In this document: piece after piece, positions 1 through 11,048 of the stretch
Layout: every line of letters starts with the position of its first letter
How positions within the stretch are numbered: the first letter of the stretch is position 1
Assembly (NCBI GenBank): GCA_900491605.1
Contig: UESW01001516.1
Location: forward strand, 460,137 to 524,136
From: Calamus simplicifolius
Taxonomy: Eukaryota > Streptophyta > Magnoliopsida > Arecales > Arecaceae
Length of the DNA stretch: 64,000 nt
Reading direction: 5' to 3'
Position numbers and translations under genes: made by a program
Notes under the pieces: model-generated
Told to the model about the DNA's origin: nothing
Database searches by the model: none
What the model saw: the letters and a program-made list of their open reading frames with translations, nothing else

Positions 1-335
1 TGTCATTGTATATCAGCTTCAGTGCTTGTACAACTTCCCCCATGAATGGTCTTTGTGATGCTTCTGTGTGAACACACATGGAGGCTATGGCTGCTATTTT
101 TGCCATATCATCGAAGTCATATTTTCCATTTAAGGATGGATCAATCAATTGCTCTAATCCTTCTCTGCTGGTAAGCAGAGGGCGTGCCCAAGTTACAAGG
201 TTCTCTGGTCCCTGAGTTTGAGACATGTAGACAGGCTTCCTACCTGACAAGAGTTCCAGCAACACAACCCCATAACTGTACACATCACTCTTGACAAGTA
301 GATGCCCCGTCATCGCATATTCAGGAGCAACATAC
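1..335 (-). CDS. ALE2-like exon: kinase C-lobe (runs off the window)
   Basis: The exon starts after the acceptor TTTCCAG (AG at 337-336) and stays open to base 1. It encodes YVAPEYAMTGHLLVKSDV, YSYGVVLLELLSGRKPV, ENLVTWARPLL, a DFDDMAKIAAIASMCVH helix and FMGEVVQALKLIYND, the usual end of the ALE2 kinase domain. No stop or frameshift is seen. The C-terminal extension expected in the family would lie outside the window. Confidence 0.85.
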
Positions 336-1668
336 CTGGAAATCACCAGTTATATTTCTTGCAAAAAAAATTCAAAATGCTCCTATTTTATCATGACGGA
401 GAAGGAAAGCATGCAATGACACTTCAACAATTAAATAATTGACCAAGGCTCTTTAGCTATGAGGAGGAGACATAATGGAGTCCAGAGAGAGATCATATAT
501 GTTTGATATCATCTAAACTAGTAAGGATACAAGATACTGCATATCAACTTTTTAAAATGATTATGTGCAGGCACACATATGACAGATTGTTCTTTTTCAC
601 ACATATGACAGATTGTTCTCTATCTAAATGACTAATCTCTCTACTGGTAGACTTCCAGTATAAGATAGATGTTGCCAGCAATGCTACCCTTAACTTGCCT
701 ACATTCAACAGGCCCTCTTTGTGGTCAGAGTCACAGGAAAATAGATAAAGAAGGCATAGGATATGCACACAAAAAAAAAAAGATAGATTGAGACGAAAAT
801 TATCAGAACCATGGTGAAGCACTCGGGAGTTGAGCCTGACACAGTGACAGATGGTTTCTGAAGATGAAAATCATAGTTCAGGTTATAAGGGAGAAAAGAT
901 ATTCAGATAATTAGAACCAGCAAAACCTAGCATATATGAGGGAGATGATTATGGAGGAATCACTAGTTGTATGATGCCAGATGACAACATAGAGCATGGA
1001 GGCAGGAACAGGTCAAATATTGGAAAATGTTCAAAGCATAAAAGTGAAAGTCGTTCTTACCTATAAACAGATAAATAGAAAAAGATTAAAGGCAGAGAGT
1101 ACAATGAGATATAAATGCAAGTTTAAGAATTTCGATCATATAAGCCTACCAGGAATAACAAATGTAAGTGTAGCCTGCACCCAGGATTTTTTAAGGAAAA
1201 TGTCTGGTGAGCATTGTATAAAGTTGACAGCAGAAAGCAGGTGACATTAAATTCTTGATTGAAGATAGCATGCTCTTTTGATAATTTAATACCAATCAGG
1301 CAAAAAATGTCTTCTAAATCAGTAAATGTGAAATTATCAGTTCAGACTTTCAGTGAATTTAAAACCATGAGAAAAGAAATAAGAAAGTAGACACTAGAAC
1401 AGCAGCTGCTATTCCTACATGATACTGATGGATCCTGCACTCGGCATTCCATTTAGTTTAAACAATGCAAAGGGGACTAGCGAGAGGTGCAGCTAGCAGC
1501 AAGGTAAGCAATATGTTGCAAGACCAGGTTAAATGATTGCTTCAGGATTTATCATTCCATAGACGGGATTGCAGTCACAATAGGAATAGCCGGCAGATCA
1601 CAGCATCTTACAGGAAATTCTTTTGATAAAGCAAATAAATTGTAACAGAAGAGGAATAATAATACTAC
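336..1668 (-). other. Intron of the ALE2-like gene
   Basis: 1333 bp between the C-lobe exon and the activation-segment exon, with GT at 1668-1667 and AG at 337-336. AT-rich; I see no coding sequence or clear transposon in it. A 21-base stretch (cacatatgacagattgttct with flanks) occurs twice in a row near 571-620. Confidence 0.7.
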
Positions 1669-1909
1669 CCGAATGTTCCCATAACCTGAGTAGAAATATG
1701 ATGGATTCCTTCTGATGCTACCTTTGCCAGCCCAAAATCTGAAACCTTGGGGGTGAAGTCATCTTCCAATAAAACATTACTGGCTTTAAAATCACGGTGT
1801 ATAACACGTGGGTTGGAGTCCTCGTGTAGGTATGCCAGTCCTCTTGCTGCACCAAGGGCAATTTTCATCCGAGAATCCCAGTTCAGAGGTCCCTTCATTT
1901 TATCAGCAC
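1669..1909 (-). CDS. ALE2-like exon: catalytic loop and activation segment
   Basis: Acceptor AG at 1911-1910, donor GT at 1668-1667 (GTAGTA, a weaker donor). It encodes GADKMKGPLNW, then GAARGLAYLHEDSNP, the catalytic loop HRDFKASN and the SDFGLA magnesium motif, ending at VMGTFG. The open frame is uninterrupted and both junctions keep phase with their neighbours. The activation segment reads KVASEGIHHISTQ, somewhat diverged from the usual ALE2 form that I recall. Confidence 0.85.
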
Positions 1910-2045
1910 CTGAAACACTAGAACATTAGCAGCTGAGCGAAGCCAAAAAGTGTGAACAATAGTATGCTTTTAAGAACAGCATGCTCATAACAAATTTAAG
2001 CCATATGTTATTCATTTCATAGAAAGACCTAGAGGCCCAAGAAGA

Positions 2046-2600
2046 AATCAACTCAACTCAACTCAACTCATCTAAGCCTTTTCCCAACTACATGGGGTCA
2101 ACTACATGAATCTGCTTCCTCCACTCTGCTCTATTTAGGATCAAGTCGACATTCAAATTACAAATAGTTATATCTTTTTTAATTATTTCTGTCCATATTA
2201 GTTTAGGTTTAACTCTACCTCTATCCTTACCATAAATTATTAAAAGATCACTCTTTCTAACTGGAGCATTTAAAGGTCTACGTTGTATATGTCCAAACCA
2301 CCGTAATCGATTTTCTCTCATTTTATCTTCAATTGGGGCTACTCCTATCATTTCTCTTATATGTTTATTTCTAATTCTATCTTTTAAAGTTTTATCATAT
2401 ATCTATCTTAACATACGCATTTCTGTTATACTTAATTTATTCACATGTTGTTTCAATATTGTCCAACACTCTATTCCATATAGTATAGCTGGCCTAATAG
2501 CAATTTTATAAAATTTTTCTTTCAATTTAATTCTTGAAGCAGTTCCACGGTTATCTGCTATAATTTTTATCAGGAAGGTGCTATGCATTAGGCAAAGAAA
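2046..2600 (-). mobile_element. 5'-truncated RTE-type LINE, 3' end of ORF2
   Basis: Two open stretches on the minus strand (2588-2403 and 2351-2088), separated by a stop, match the C-terminal end of plant RTE-clade LINE proteins: KFYKIAIRPAILYGIECW, then KMRENRLRWFGHIQRRP and AEWRKQIHVVDPM. After the stop codon come the short 3' region typical of the clade (GACCCCATGTAGTTGGGAAA) and a tail of four TTGAG units instead of poly(A). It lies in an intron of the ALE2-like gene, in the same orientation. Target-site duplications are not clear, so the 5' edge is approximate. Not a functional element. Confidence 0.8.
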
Positions 2601-2685
2601 GACTACTACAGAAGTTGTATTATATTACGAAATGCCAAGACTGCATAACCCTCTATGTATAAAATCAGCAATTTTAGAACCATAC

Positions 2686-3074
2686 CATGCAGATGAGACT
2701 CCACACTCCCATTTCGAACCAGCTCATAAACCAGGCATCGCTTGTGCCCTTCAATGCATATACCAATCAGTTTGACAAGATTACGGTGATGCAGCCGGCT
2801 GAGCATCTCAACTTCCGCAATGAACTCACGATTTCTATTTGGTCCACCCTTGTAAGCAACTTAACAGCAACCTCACTTCCATCCTCCATGATTCCATGGT
2901 AAACACGTCCAAATCCACCTTCACCAAGAACTTTTTTTGAGCTGAATTTGTCAGTGGCCTTTTCAAGTTCAGCTATGCAGAATGTTTTCACCGAGGGCGG
3001 GCAAGCAGCAAGGGTAGAAACAAAGGATCCTGATGTTGAGCTGGCCGTGCTACTTGAGCTGATGGACCTGATAC
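2686..3074 (-). CDS. ALE2-like exon: juxtamembrane segment and kinase N-lobe
   Basis: The exon runs from an acceptor AG at 3076-3075 to a donor GT at 2685-2684. It encodes a Ser/Thr-rich linker, PPSVKTF, the start of the kinase (ATDKFSSKKVLGEGGFGRVY), the VAVKLL lysine strand and, after the frameshift at about 2848, AEVEMLSRLHHRNLVKL and RNGSVESHLHG. The two halves lie in different frames and no splice site is visible at the change. The last codon is split (phase 1) and matches the start of the next exon. Confidence 0.75.
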
Positions 3075-3754
3075 CTAACATATAGCCTCAAAATCATAAT
3101 ATCCATATCACAGGGAATATAATTCATACGCATGTATATTTTAAATTAGGTTCATAGCCCATAGCAGTTTTAGCAGCTGCTTAAGCTCTTATTTAGTTGT
3201 TCGCTAACACTAGCAAAATTCACACTGGCAGATGCATGTTGGCTATGCAAATGCAAGGTACTAAACAATAGATGCAAGCAAATCATTAGAATAAAATCAA
3301 TAACTTCAGATTTCATTGAAGAATATATTTTTATTTATATCATTACTTGATGGCCGAAAATGGGATGGGTGGTAAAATTTGAATTTAGCATGCAAATAAA
3401 CCATCTATTATATTAAAAGATGATGCAAACATATTTTGGATCTGTCCTTGCAAATAGCATAAGCATAATTAAATGACTATTTTCCCTCATAGGAAGATTT
3501 TTTTATATATAAAAAAAAGAATTCATAGTAAGTGTTATCATAAAACTAAATCAATAATATAGTAACTCATCAGAGCTCTTTTTTTCTCCTTTTTCAACAC
3601 AGAGTTTAGTGATAGGGCTTCCTTTAGTTAGCCTGTGGTATTGCCATATACCTCACGCATAGACTTATTGCAGTAGTTCAACGCCGTTGTAAGTACGATA
3701 GATTGTCATATTATCCAAAGTATTTCCTCGTCGATCATGTTTCTATTTGTTACC
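3075..3754. other. AT-rich sequence upstream of the kinase exon
   Basis: I see no coding exon on either strand. This would be intron or upstream sequence of the ALE2-like gene; it runs into the LINE target site. Confidence 0.5.
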
Positions 3755-3769
3755 AAAGAAGAAATTTGA
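3755..3769. repeat. LINE target-site duplication, 5' copy
   Basis: AAAGAAGAAATTTGA, identical to the copy after the poly(A) tail. The first A is ambiguous because the tail is also A. Confidence 0.9.
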
Positions 3770-3921
3770 AAGAATCGTGCTTGCCTAAGCTCCGGTTCTT
3801 TCGGTCTTCTCTGCTTTTAGATTCGTGCTACTCGCTGTTTCTTCCCCGATCTTCCGGCGATCGACGTCGTCGACTCTTCGCCGTTGGCTAGCTGTTCCTC
3901 TCAGTCATTGCCGCTCTTCCT

Positions 3922-5550
3922 ATGGCTTCGGATGCGGCTGATGCGGGCCGGGTTTCCGGTAGGACATCTGCGGAAGGAGGGTTTAGCTGGGTGTCGTCTT
4001 CTCCGTCGCCGGCCACTGTGGCGAGATTCGAGGCAGCCTTCCCAGAGGTGGTGACCCTCCCAGCTGCGGAGCTTGCTGAGGAGGTTGCTGGGTGGATGAA
4101 GAATGCTATTATAGCTCGATCATATCATCGATGGGTTCCGGCGGATGCTTTTCTCAGAGAATTCAGGCGCGCCGGAGCTACTGGCGACATCGTCCCGACT
4201 AGCATGGCATTCCGATGCCATGTATTCCGCTTCGAATCTCCCGAAGCTAGGGAGTTAGTATTGCAAAGGCCGTGGGTAATCAATGGTCAGGTGATTGGCA
4301 TCGAGGGTTGGAGGCCGGATTTTGTTCCGGCAGTGGACTCAATCCCGTCGGCGTTGATCTGGGTCCGGCTTCCGAACCTCCCTTGGAGTTCTGGACAGCT
4401 GAGTTTCTCAAACCAATTCTGGCAATGGCGGGGGATTACGTCTGTCCCGATGCTGCTACCTTGGCAAGAAACAGAGGAGGAGGGTTTGCAAGGGTTTGCA
4501 TGAGGATTGATCTTTCTCGGCCTCTTCGTCCTGGAGCTCGAGTGCAAGGCTTCAATCAGATGTTTTGGCAACAGTTCTCTTACGAGAACCTTCAAGGCCT
4601 TTGCTGGAGCTGCGGCTCGATCCATTTGGGAGGTCCCTGCTCGCTCCCGTCGGCTGGGGAGGTTGAGGCTTCAGATTCAGTTTTTGGTCCATGGCTTGCT
4701 GCAGTGAGACAGAGGAGAGGAGCTCCGGGTACGCAGACTGACGGTAGGGGAAACTCTCGTTCGAATGTGTCTGTGTCGTCCGCAGCCTTCGCCTCACCTT
4801 CTCCTTCTTCAGTGGTCGGGCTTCGCCCAAGGTCTGAGGTCAGTCAAGACGGATGGAAATCTCCGGTGAAGGTGGCTCGTAGGCAGGCTTCTCTTCCAAG
4901 GTGTCCGCTGGTGGCTCTGGAGCGGCATCGAGTCAGCCAGGGAAGACGATTTCCCCTGTTTCGTTGAAGCCTGGAGCAGAGTCTGGGGGTGCCGTATTGA
5001 AACATTATGCTTTGAAGCAGAAGGCAGTTAACAAAGACTGTGCCAGTGAGTCTTCTCTGAACAATGTGGTGCTGAACTCTAATCCATTTTCCTCTCTTGA
5101 TGTGGAGGTGGGAGATGAAGGCCATATGGACTGTAGGGATGGGTCCCCGGGTCCTTGAAGCGGGCCAGGCCGGAGGTGTCTATGTCTCCAAGGTCGTTTC
5201 CTAAATCGGCTCCCCGGAAGGGTAAAGGTAAGGCCTCAGTAATTAAAAGAGGGGGGGTCGCTGTTTCTTCTCCAGTCGGTCTTGACCTACCTCCTCCCGA
5301 CCTGACTGGTGATTCTGATCGGCCTAGGGGGCAGACTATCCAAGGTTCTGGGACTATGGCGATTGTGTTTGTCGGTAGTCCTGTTGGTCAGGGTCCTAAC
5401 TCTGTTCCAATTGGTTCTCCTGAGGAAAAGGATGGGCCTCGGGGCTGTTCAGATCCTCAGTCTGAGGTTTGCCCTCCGTTGGCAGGGGGTATTGCTGATA
5501 GCATTATGTCGGAGGACCATGGAGGGGTCCTAGCTTCTCCCAGTCTGTAA
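3922..5550 (+). pseudogene. LINE ORF1 (RNA-binding, DUF4283-like, zinc knuckle), frameshifted
   Basis: ORF1 would coat the LINE RNA. It starts at ATG 3922 (MASDAADAGR), and the DUF4283-like part is visible as CHVFRFESPEARELVLQRPW and, after a frame change near 4382 (one base missing), LEFWTAEFLKPILAMAG and FARVCMRIDLSRPLRPG. A knuckle follows at about 4600-4640: CWSCGSIHLGGPC, spacing C-x2-C-x3-H-x4-C, one residue shorter than the usual CX2CX4HX4C. Further frame changes fall near 4900 and 5150. The Pro/Ser/Gly-rich tail, including KGKGKASVIKRGG, ends at TAA 5548-5550, directly abutting the ORF2 ATG. Confidence 0.82.
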
Positions 5551-8500
5551 ATGAAGATCCTTCTGTGGAATGTAAGAGGTGCTCGTAAGCCTTCTTTTCG
5601 TTCCTCTTTTGGAAGGTTATTGCAGCTGCATAAGTTTGATATATGTGTCCTTTTGGAAACAAGACTGTCGGGTGAGAGTCTGGCTCGGTTTCGTAAGCAA
5701 GTGGCCCGTTCATGGTCCTCGTATGCCGTGGAGGCTGAAGGGTTGTCTGGAGGTATGTTGGCTCTTTGGCGTTCCACGGCGGTTACGATTGATGCTTTCC
5801 ATCAGTGTAATCAGCAGATAAGCATGATTGTCTCTGAAGGAGCTTCTGAGCCTTGGTTATTATCGGCTGTTTATGCCAGTACGGACTATAGGGAGAGAAG
5901 GATTCTCTGGTCTGAACTCCGATCCCTTCTTCACCAAGGTATTCCGTCTGTTATAGCTGGGGATTTCAATTGCATTATGGAGCCTAGTGAGAAAAGAGGG
6001 GGAAGACGAGTTACTGGCTCTGCTGACATAACTGAATTCAGATCTTTCATTGATTCTTCGGGTTTGATGGATTTGGGATACTCTGGTCCTCAATTCACCT
6101 GGTGTAATAATCGGCAGGGTTCAGCTCGTGTTTGGGAGAGGCTGGACAGAGCAATGGCTTCAGCTCAGTGGCTTCATTTGTTCCCTACGGTTACAGTCAC
6201 TCATCTTCCTCGTATTGCTTCTGATCACTGCCCTATCTTGATTTCTACGGATACTGTTCAGTATCAGCGCAAGCAGTTTAGATTTGAGCAGTTTTGGTCT
6301 GGCCATTCAGCTGCTCGTGCGATTATTCATCACATCTGGCATCTCCCGGTCCGGGGAAATGCAGTTTATCGTTTATCTCGCCGTCTGAAGATGACCAGGC
6401 ATAGATTATCCAGATGGAGTAGAGTGGAGTTGGGGGATCTGGTTAGACATATTGAACAGACTGAAAGTGATATTAGCAGGCTAAGGAAGATCAGGAAGGA
6501 TGTTTGCAGGCTTCTGACCTCTCTTCTCTTCGGGACAAGCTTGCTCAGCATCACTCTCTTCTTCGTCAGCAGGAGGTTTATTGGTGGCAGCGATCCAGGG
6601 CCCAGTGGATTTGTGATGGTGATCGTAATACCAGATTTTTCCATCAGGCTACCTTGAAGCGGCGTGCTGCCAATAGGATTCGGAGATTAGTTGATGATGA
6701 GGGGAATTCTCAGGAGGATACACAATCTATTAGGGAGATGATTCTTCACTTTTTCCAGTCTAGATGGACTGATTCTTCTGGTGCGGGAGGGCTAGTTACT
6801 CCAGTTTCTGATTCTGTGAAGGTCTCTTCTGTAGATAACAGTATGTTGGCCAGAGCAATTTCTGCGGACGAGATTAGGGCGGCCCTTTGGGACCTTGGCC
6901 CGAATAAGGCCCCTGGGCCTGATGGGTTTCCGCCTTTCTTTTATCGTCAGTATTGGGACATTGTGGGTCAGGATGTGGTTTTGGCAATTCAGTCTGTTTT
7001 CCTGGCTAAACAGATTCCAGCGGAATGGAATCAGACCTTTATTTCTCTGATGCCTAAGCGTCCTAATGCCTCCATTCCTCAGCATTTTCGGCCCATTAGT
7101 CTATGCACTACGCTCTATAAGGTCTGTGCACGGCTTTTGGCTCGTAGGCTTGCTCTGGTGATCCCTCGCCTAATTTCTTCTGAACAAGGGGCATTTATTA
7201 GAGGGCGTTCTATTTCAGATAATATTCTCATTGCCCAGGAATTTATGTTTGATCTGCAGAGAGCTTCGGCCACGAGAAGTCTTATGGCAGTTAAACTTGA
7301 TATGGAGAGAGCCTATGACAGATTGAATTGGGCTTTTTTGGGTCGCTCTCTTACAGAGTTTGGAGTTGATGACTTGTTCATTGAGTGGGTTATGGCATGC
7401 ATTCAGACGCCGTCCTTCTCTATTATTATTAATGGTAGTCCGACCAGATTCTTTCACTCTACTGTGGGGATCCGCCAGGGTTGCCCTTTGTCCCCGTTGT
7501 TGTTTATTCTAGCTGTGGATGATATGTCTCGGGCTTTCCATCAGGCGCAGAGAGATCGGAGTATTGTCCCTTATTTGGCTGGTGCGGAGGGCCCTTTGGT
7601 GTCCCATCTCCTGTTTGCGGATGATTGCATTCTCCTGGGCAAGGCTTCTATTGCTAATGCGTCGTCTTTCTATTCTATTATCCAGAGATATTGTCAGGCT
7701 TCAGGCCAGAAGGTTAATTTTCAAAAATCCACTTTATGTTTCAGCCCAAAGACTCCTAGAGCTATCAGGGAAGCTATTATTTCTTTATCAGGAGTCTCTA
7801 CTCAGGCCGACAGATTGATGTATTTGGGGATTCCTATCACAGGAAGACGTCCCCGTTGTTCTAATTTCTTCGAGCTGGAGAAGAGGATTCATCAGCGTAT
7901 GGAGGGGTGGCAGGTTTCTGGTCTTTCGATGATGGCTAGGATTATTATTATACGCTCGGTTCTCTCCTCCCTTCCTATGTATCTTCTGTCTAATTCTATT
8001 ATTCCTATTACTTGCCTTAAGAGGATTGAGAGAAATTTCCGTGATTTTCTATGGGCTACTACGCAAGAAGGTCATGGTATGCATCTTTTATCGTGGGACA
8101 CTGTTTGTATGCCTATCCAAGACGGCGGTCTTGGGATCCAGTCTCTGATAGTTAGAAGGGATGCCCTCCTTGCCAGACATGCGTCTAGATTCCTTCTGGA
8201 GCCGCATTGTCTCTGGAGTACTATTATGCGTGCTAGGTATGGTGGCTGGGTGTCGGATTCTTATATCAGGCCTCCACGTGGTTGCTCCTCCTTTTGGAAG
8301 GAAGTTTGCAGATTTGGTCAGGCTATCAGGGGTAATGTTACGTGTATGATGGGAGATGGATCATCTATAGATGTTATTCAGGATACTTGGTTTTCAGATA
8401 TTCCTCTCTCACGATGGCCCTCTTTTATAAGCATGGACATCCCTTATAACCTTCGGGTCAAGGATTTGATTTCTTCTGATCCCCCTGCCTGGCATATCCC

Positions 8501-9660
8501 TTCTGTGACTCGGTTTTTTTGGGTTGGAGCTTTCTAGACGTATTCTCTCGATGCCCATTATCCCAGGGTGCACATCTGACTCCAGACTTTGGCAGAAATC
8601 TTGTCTCTCTAGGGCGCCAGTCAAGGATTTGATGATGATTTTTAGGCCGGGTCCCAGCGTTCGATGGATGCTGAGTGGATTTGGAAGCTTCCCACCCTCC
8701 CCAGAGTGCAGCTATTTATGTGGAAGCTTCTATGGGATTGCCTCCCACTTGTCTTCTTCTTTCTAGAAGAGGTTTGGAGATTCATCCGTGCTGTCCGTTT
8801 TGCAGGGAGGAGGACGAATCTTCGGATCATGCTATCTTTACCTGCCCCAGGGTGAGTTGCATTTGGCAGAGGGTTGGTTATTCTGTTAGGAGGGACGTTC
8901 AGGATTCTCCTCGCTCTTCGTTCTTCCTGGATATTCGTAGAGCTTCTCGCAGAGGTGCAGCTGTTGGATTGCTACGGCTTATCATATATGGTTATCGAGA
9001 AACCAGATTCTTTTTACGGACGACTCTGTGTCTTCCTTCAGAATTATGAGAAAAATCAGTTCTTTGCTCATGGACTGTGCCCGGGTTGGTTCTGATGTCT
9101 CTGGTCTCTGGGGATCCCCTGCTGCTTCGGTAGCGAACCGCCATGCGGTCTTCATCTCCTGGGATCCCCCTCCCCCAGGGTTCATCAAAATCAATTTTGA
9201 TGGTAGTGTTCGTGGCAGAGCGGCTGGATCTGGGTTCCTTGTCCGTGACCTCAGGGTGAGCTTTTGGGAGCGGGAGGCTTTGGATCTATGACTCCTCCGT
9301 CCTGATGTCTGAGCTTTATGCGGCCTGGGCGGGCATTTCTTATGCTGTCAGGAATCTTCAGGCCCATAGGATTGTCATTGAGGGTGATTCCGGGCGGTTA
9401 TCTCCTGGTTGCAGAAGGAGAACTGCCATTCTGATCCTACAAACCGCTTCTGACGGACATTCGGTCCATCCTTTCCAAGGTTGACTGTACCCGGATTCGC
9501 CATATTTATCGTGAAGCTAATTCGGCGGCGGACTGGGTAGCGACCTTTGTGGCCCAGCATGATGGATCATGGTTTTTGAAGCCGAGCGATCCTTGTCCAT
9601 CTATATTACAGCAAATTTTGTATTCGGACCTTTCTGGGCTGACTCGCACTAGGTTAGTGT
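5551..9660 (+). pseudogene. LINE ORF2 (endonuclease, reverse transcriptase, RNase H), frameshifted
   Basis: ORF2 nicks target DNA and copies the LINE RNA. It starts at ATG 5551 (MKILLWNVRGARK). The apurinic-type endonuclease shows N7, E36 (LLETRL), D138 (AGDFNC) and D225-H226 (SDHCP). The frame changes near 6500. Reverse transcriptase then runs open to 8537 with KAPGPDGFPP, SEQGAFIRGRSI, GIRQGCPLSPLL and the catalytic FADD at 7614-7625. Further frame changes occur near 8520 (a run of T), 8650 and 8740. The zinc-binding segment CCPFCREEDESSDHAIFTC is at about 8790-8850. RNase H follows from about 9190 (INFDGSVRG, SELYAAWAG, EGDS, REANSAADWVA) to the stop near 9660. Length and domain order fit plant L1 ORF2; the many frameshifts rule out activity of this copy. 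Confidence 0.9.
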
Positions 9661-9701
9661 GATCGCCCGTTTTTGTACCAAAAAAAAAAAAAAAAAAAAA
9701 A

Positions 9702-9716
9702 AAAGAAGAAATTTGA
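9702..9716. repeat. LINE target-site duplication, 3' copy
   Basis: AAAGAAGAAATTTGA directly after the LINE poly(A) tract, matching 3755-3769 base for base. Confidence 0.9.
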
Positions 9717-10090
9717 TTCTGCAATCAATTTACACAATTTTATACATGTAATTATATTTAACTCCTTAATGTATTACTTATGAATCATGTCTTTGTGGGA
9801 CTTTTCAAATGAATCAAAACCAAATCAGCTTAGATTGAAGCATTATGACAACAAACATCATACATCTGGTTCCCTTGAGCACCTAATACATAATTTTTCA
9901 AGCGTAAATTTGATGGTTTAACAGATTCTACTGGATTTATATGCAGATAAATAAAGGACTGGTGAGCAATTTTTATTCAACCGAGACTAGCCCACCTACC
10001 AATATAGCCTTTGGTGGTTGATTGTTTGAAGGGTGCTACTAACACGTTATGGCATACTTGGTCCAAACGTCATAAGCACTGGATTCCAGC
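9717..10090. other. Intergenic or intronic AT-rich stretch
   Basis: Sequence right of the LINE target site. It should continue the 3075-3769 sequence of the empty locus. No coding exon of the receptor kinase was recognised. Confidence 0.4.
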
Positions 10091-10800
10091 ATCACAATGA
10101 GGGGATTGGGATATTATGAGCCTGGGGCTTGTGCAGGAAAGGTTCTTGAACAGTACGTTTGTAAGAGTGGATATTTATTGGACACAATTGGGAGAGTCCC
10201 NTGCAGCAGGGGGCACCCATCCGGCAAACAGTCACGGTCGAGGCATCGTCGAAGCACGTCGGACAGAGCCAGCTGATCGAGCCGTGACACACCCCACATC
10301 GATCCAAGCAAAAGGGCGAAAGAAAGCTATGCCATCTCTCTCTCTCTTTTTCCCGGTAGGCCCTTGCCGTTACCGACTGCTGAGAACCACCGTCATATCA
10401 CCCGTAAAATCGACGCGAATCGCGCGTCGTCAGAAAGTTGGTAGAAACTCCGAGGAGGAAGCACCTGGAGAGCCCAACAAAGGGTCCACACATCCGCAGG
10501 CTACTGCGAAAAAGATTACGTGTGGGGCATCTTTCTTATAAATATTCTAGCTATTTTATGTAATCAATCCATCACAAACAACATAACAAGGACTATAATT
10601 CAATCAAATCAAAGCATAAGAAGGATTGTAATACCATTGCACCGTATACGTACACATATTTCTTAGTCATTCACGAAGGGCTTATGGTACTAGTGGGATC
10701 GAAGTAGGTGTCCCTACTAGAACGGTTATATATATAGCTCGAAGTCGAACAATTATATTGGTTTGCTGTCGTGCCGCATTCACACCAATAAAATATAACC
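10090..10800 (+). repeat. Probable LTR fragment (solo or truncated)
   Basis: The layout resembles LTR U3-R-U5: a GC-rich stretch, a TATA-like CTTATAAATATT at about 10535-10546, then an A-rich leader (AATCAATCCATCACAAACAAC) and an AATAAAATATAA polyadenylation-like run near 10787. No open frame with a known domain is present and I could not fix the ends or a TSD. It contains the window's only ambiguous base (n at 10201). An old promoter region of host origin is the alternative. Confidence 0.35.
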
Positions 10801-10962
10801 AAACGTGAGATGCTTACGCAACCGACCGTATGCTAAGCGCGTGAAAGGCATGGAGCAAACCACCTGCCCAAATTCCCCAAGACATCTTACGAACGCGAAG
10901 GGAGAGTAGTCAAGGAAGGGAGGAGAAAAAAAAAAAAAAAAAAAATCTAAAGCAATCGGCTC

Positions 10963-10969
10963 TATAAAT
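10963..10969 (+). promoter_or_regulatory. TATA box of the BAHD acyltransferase gene
   Basis: TATAAAT about 80 bp upstream of the ATG at 11049, preceded by a poly(A) run and followed by a pyrimidine-rich leader (CCCCTCCTCACTCACACC), the usual arrangement for a plant core promoter with a 5' UTR of about 50 nt. Confidence 0.65.
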
Positions 10970-11048
10970 TCTCGATCCTGACCCGTCCCCTCCTCACTCA
11001 CACCGAAAATTAACACAGTATTGTTTCCCCAAAAAAAAAAGGCATACC

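Larger units (their letters stand above)
1..3074 (-). pseudogene. ALE2: ALE2-like receptor-like kinase, kinase-domain part (frameshifted, 5' exons not found)
   Basis: Three exons on the minus strand (2686-3074, 1669-1909, 1-335) join in phase into a Ser/Thr kinase domain very like ALE2, the receptor kinase that acts in epidermis and cuticle formation. Visible elements are the glycine loop GEGGFG, the VAVKLL lysine, HRDFKASN, the DFG of SDFGLA, and APEYAMTGHL. Introns have GT/AG ends. Two problems suggest a broken gene. The reading frame shifts by one base near 2846-2850, just after the ATP-binding lysine, where a run of A is one short of what the downstream frame needs. Also, no exon for the extracellular and membrane parts was found between 3075 and the next gene at 11 kb, where a LINE is inserted. 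The C-terminal tail lies beyond base 1. A sequencing error at the A run is possible, so 'pseudogene' is an inference. The ALE2 name rests on recalled similarity. Confidence 0.75.
3770..9701 (+). mobile_element. Full-length plant L1 LINE retrotransposon
   Basis: A 5.9-kb non-LTR element on the plus strand with all the marks of target-primed insertion: a 15-bp duplication (AAAGAAGAAATTTGA) on both sides, a GC-rich 5' leader, ORF1, ORF2 and a 3' poly(A) of about 22 bases after TTTTTGTACC. ORF1 has a DUF4283-like domain and a zinc knuckle; ORF2 has endonuclease, reverse transcriptase, a Cys/His zinc-binding region and RNase H, as in plant L1 lineages. Both ORFs carry several frameshifts, so this copy is dead as it stands, but the perfect TSD suggests a fairly recent insertion. 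It sits upstream of the kinase exons of the minus-strand receptor-kinase gene and may separate them from their 5' part. Confidence 0.93.

Noticed and set aside
3922..5550. Several overlapping open frames read as separate small genes
   Set aside because: They join in order into a single LINE ORF1 with frameshifts; antisense frames over the same span are shadows.
10116..10541. 141-codon open frame in the 10-kb GC-rich block
   Set aside because: It spans an ambiguous base, shows no domain, and lies in LTR-like sequence with a TATA box at its end.
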